Assembly: GCA_023665555.1 (NCBI GenBank)
Contig: JAMPDR010000009.1
Coordinates: forward strand, 1-45,593
From: Ruminococcus sp.
GTDB taxonomy: Bacteria; Bacillota; Clostridia; Oscillospirales; Acutalibacteraceae
DNA length: 45,593 nt
Direction of reading: 5' to 3'
Shown: in pieces, positions 43,645 to 45,593 of the stretch
Numbering within the stretch: the stretch's first letter is position 1
Layout of the letters: every line of letters begins with the position of its first letter
Position numbers and translations under genes: made by a program
Notes under the pieces: generated by a model
The model's database searches: none
What the model was told of the DNA's origin: nothing
The model's input: the letters and a program-made list of their open reading frames with translations, nothing else

Positions 43645-45339
43645 TTATGCATTATCTTCCCCTCTCTTAATCTTCTGCGAAGGAGTCTTATCAAATTCCT
43701 TATCGCGAATGTGGATATTCCTGATGTTTTTATATGACGGCAGTTTGCGGTTAATGCGCCTTATTACTGAAACAATGGCATCATGAATGTCGGTTTTGTT
43801 CAGCTTATCTTTTTTCAGTTCGTCTTTGATTGCCTGCTCATCCGGAACAACCTCCGCAGTTACGCTTTCATCGTTTGTGCTGTCGGCAAAAATCAATGAT
43901 TCCAGAACCAACGGCTCATTGTTCAGGTAATACTCCAACTCTTCGGGATATACGTTTTTGCCGTTTTTGGCAACGATGACATTCTTGCTTCTTCCTGTTA
44001 TGTGATAGTTTTTTTCGCTGTCAATATAGCCGAGGTCGCCTGTATAAAGCCAGCCTTCGCGAAAGACTTTTTCAGTTTCCTTTTCGTCTTTGTAATAGCC
44101 GAGCATGACCATAGGACCGCTCACAACAATTTCGCCGATACCGTCCTCGTCAGGCTTATCAATAAATGCTTTTACGCTGTCAAGCGGCTTGCCGATTCCG
44201 TCAGCCATAGGGGAGTCCGAGCCGTTGCATATTACAATTGGTGAACATTCAGTCAGACCGTAGCCGATGATAACAGGAAATCCGAAAGCCTGATAGTCAA
44301 GTGCAACTTCCGCACTCATTGCCGCACCGCCGACTATTATCATGCGCAGTCTGCCACCAAATGCTGCATGTACCTGCGAGTAGATTCTTCTTTTGACTTC
44401 GTTGCTGCCGATTTTTGCAAGCAGTGATGATGCCTTGCCGACAGTGAAAGCCTTTTTGATGCCTGTTTGTTCACTAAGTTTACTCACAATTTTACTGCGC
44501 ATTTTTTCCAGTATCAGCGGAACAGATACGAAAACAGTCGGCTTATAGAAATTCAAATCTTCCGATATGTGGCGGATGCCCTCGCAAAAGCCGACAGAGC
44601 CTCCGATATAAATCACCATAAGCATAACGATTGCCTGGTAAGCGTGGTGCAGGGGAAGAATGCACAACGTTGAATCGTCATAGTTCAAATCAACGCGTGT
44701 GCAGACACTCATTAAATCTGAGCAAATGTTCCTGTTGGAAAGCATGACACCTTTCGCCATGCCTGTTGTTCCCGAAGTGAAAAGCAGCACAGCAAGCTTA
44801 TCAGGATCAATTTCAGCGTTATCATAAGCATCACAGCCGCTGTCGGTAAGTTCTTTGCCTTTGTCACAAAGTTCGTCAAAGCTGAGAGCATTTTCATCAT
44901 TTGTGTTTTCGGTGCAGATAATAATTAAACCATCGGGTAGTTGCTCACGATTTTGAAGCAGTTTGCCGTATACCTTTGAATCTGCAACAACAGCGTCAAT
45001 TTCGGCAAAACGGAAAACGTTTATGATTTCTTCAATCATCATTTCGCGGTCAAGCGGAACAACAACATTACCTGAACCGCAAACCGCAAAATAAGTCACG
45101 CACCATTTATAGCTGTTCTTTGAGCAGACAGCAATTTTTTTGCCGCTTAAACCGAGTTCTTGCAAGAGGGCAGTTCCGAAATATTTTACATGTCTGCCGA
45201 ATTTGCGATAGGATATGTGCCCGATGTCACCGCTTTCATCCTTATAAAGAAAGGCCTTACGCAGTGAATATCGCTGAGCGTTCAGCGTCAGCATTTGTTT
45301 TAACGTGGTGATCTGAGTAACCTTGATTTCTTCTGACAT
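43645..45339 (-). CDS. AMP-dependent acyl-CoA synthetase (long-chain type)
   Basis: The 564-residue enzyme activates a fatty or other carboxylic acid with ATP and CoA. The P-loop reads LLFTSGTTGMAKGVMLSNRN, and the later motifs are IGYGLTECSP, YTGDLGYID and ITGRSKNVIVAKNGKNVYPE. The C-terminal catalytic lysine region includes TPSQKIKRG. The last residues (EDNA) and the stop come from the end of the family A element. The start follows GAAGGTG. Chain length of the substrate cannot be told. The stand-alone acyltransferase downstream may use its product. Confidence 0.92.
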   Translation of the reverse strand: MSEEIKVTQITTLKQMLTLNAQRYSLRKAFLYKDESGDIGHISYRKFGRHVKYFGTALLQELGLSGKKIAVCSKNSYKWCVTYFAVCGSGNVVVPLDREMMIEEIINVFRFAEIDAVVADSKVYGKLLQNREQLPDGLIIICTENTNDENALSFDELCDKGKELTDSGCDAYDNAEIDPDKLAVLLFTSGTTGMAKGVMLSNRNICSDLMSVCTRVDLNYDDSTLCILPLHHAYQAIVMLMVIYIGGSVGFCEGIRHISEDLNFYKPTVFVSVPLILEKMRSKIVSKLSEQTGIKKAFTVGKASSLLAKIGSNEVKRRIYSQVHAAFGGRLRMIIVGGAAMSAEVALDYQAFGFPVIIGYGLTECSPIVICNGSDSPMADGIGKPLDSVKAFIDKPDEDGIGEIVVSGPMVMLGYYKDEKETEKVFREGWLYTGDLGYIDSEKNYHITGRSKNVIVAKNGKNVYPEELEYYLNNEPLVLESLIFADSTNDESVTAEVVPDEQAIKDELKKDKLNKTDIHDAIVSVIRRINRKLPSYKNIRNIHIRDKEFDKTPSQKIKRGEDNA

Positions 45340-45430
45340 AAAGCACCTTCTTTCTTATGGTTAGTTTTTGTCTGTATTAGATTATTATACACTTGGTGAA
45401 ATAAAAAAACAAGCAGATAGAAGCGGAAAT

Positions 45431-45593
45431 AATTAGGAATTAGGAGTGAGGAGTGAGGAATTAAGGTCGCGAATTAAATCAGTAATTAACTTTAAATCAT
45501 TAGTCCGCGAAATTAAATTGTATCTGACAGTTAGATATTTATTATAATAACAATCTATAAAATAGTTACTATCTATCTTTGCGGGAGAAAAGC
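45431..45593. repeat. Family B element, cut by the window end
   Basis: Starts AATTAGGAATTAGGAGTGAG, with TCGCGAATTAAATCAG and AGTCCGCGAAATTAAATTG, and runs into CTATCTTTGCGGG. It is the reverse of the interior of the copy at 9411-9656. The right end is outside the window. Confidence 0.7.

Larger units (their letters stand above)
43009..43655. mobile_element. Family A element carrying a type I toxin-antitoxin pair
   Basis: Long inverted ends bound the element. Left: TAATGCGTAATTCGTAATTG, GGGGTAGATTGTACTTATCG and AATAGTCCGCAGAGGAAG. Right: the inverse, with only a few changes over about 50 bases, ending in GCATTACGAATTATGC. Between them lie the antitoxin RNA and the toxin gene. It has no transposase and would need one in trans. 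Its right end reaches into the acyl-CoA synthetase gene. Confidence 0.65.

Overview
The window looks like chromosomal DNA of a spore-forming, low-GC anaerobe of the class Clostridia, probably an Oscillospiraceae/Ruminococcaceae-type gut bacterium. Supporting signs are the Firmicutes gene order era-yqzL-recO-mutS2, a CIRCE element ahead of groES-groEL, the spoIIGA-sigE sporulation pair, an HPr with both regulatory sites, DUF1836 and PadR/HAAS genes, and strong AAGGAGG ribosome sites. The taxonomic level is inference; no 16S or marker comparison was possible.

Layout. 1-5.4 kb: a secreted leucine-rich-repeat protein, then era and the yqzL-recO-mutS2 operon. 5.4-11.3 kb (minus strand): a PASTA protein whose kinase domain has lost its catalytic residues, an RlmI-type methyltransferase, an Xre-type membrane regulator and a class B penicillin-binding protein. 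11.4-17.2 kb: groES-groEL, a membrane-anchored unknown, a CotJC/manganese-catalase-type protein, an RlmA-type methyltransferase, ybaK and a DUF1836 regulator. 17.4-30.0 kb: a type III-B (Cmr) CRISPR locus with cas6, a CorA-like two-helix membrane protein, a 161-residue unknown, cmr1, cmr2/cas10, cmr3, cmr4, cmr5, a cmr6 fused to an S1 RNA-binding domain, and four CRISPR clusters. 30.1-32.8 kb: spoIIGA-sigE, thioredoxin, tRNA-Leu and tRNA-Ala. 33-38.2 kb: rimM-trmD, HPr, an ANTAR protein and ilvE. 38.3-45.3 kb: a PadR/HAAS pair, a TetR regulator, a stand-alone 2-oxoacid-dehydrogenase-type acyltransferase, a type I toxin-antitoxin pair and an acyl-CoA synthetase.

The CRISPR locus is the main accessory system. 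Cas10 keeps the GGDD cyclase site but lacks the HD nuclease and a zinc cluster. With the CorA-like partner this predicts defence by a nucleotide second messenger acting on the membrane; related CorA systems are reported to use SAM-AMP. No cas1/cas2, ring nuclease, NrN or SAM-AMP lyase gene is visible. Three features look new or under-described: the S1 domain on Cmr6; the 161-residue coiled-coil protein between corA and cmr1; and the spacers, about a quarter of which, read as reverse complement, look like a Shine-Dalgarno site followed by ATG and an open frame. The crRNAs may therefore be selected against translation-start regions of phage or plasmid mRNAs, and the S1 domain could help engage them.

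The intergenic space is crowded with two families of inverted-repeat elements of MITE type. Family A has TAATGCGTAATTCG-like ends, and one copy carries the toxin-antitoxin pair. Family B has AGGAATTAGGAGTGAGG-like ends. Family A ends supply the last codons and stop of trmD and of the acyl-CoA synthetase gene. A structured leader (Shine-Dalgarno, 10-bp stem, AUG) is shared by ybaK and cas6.
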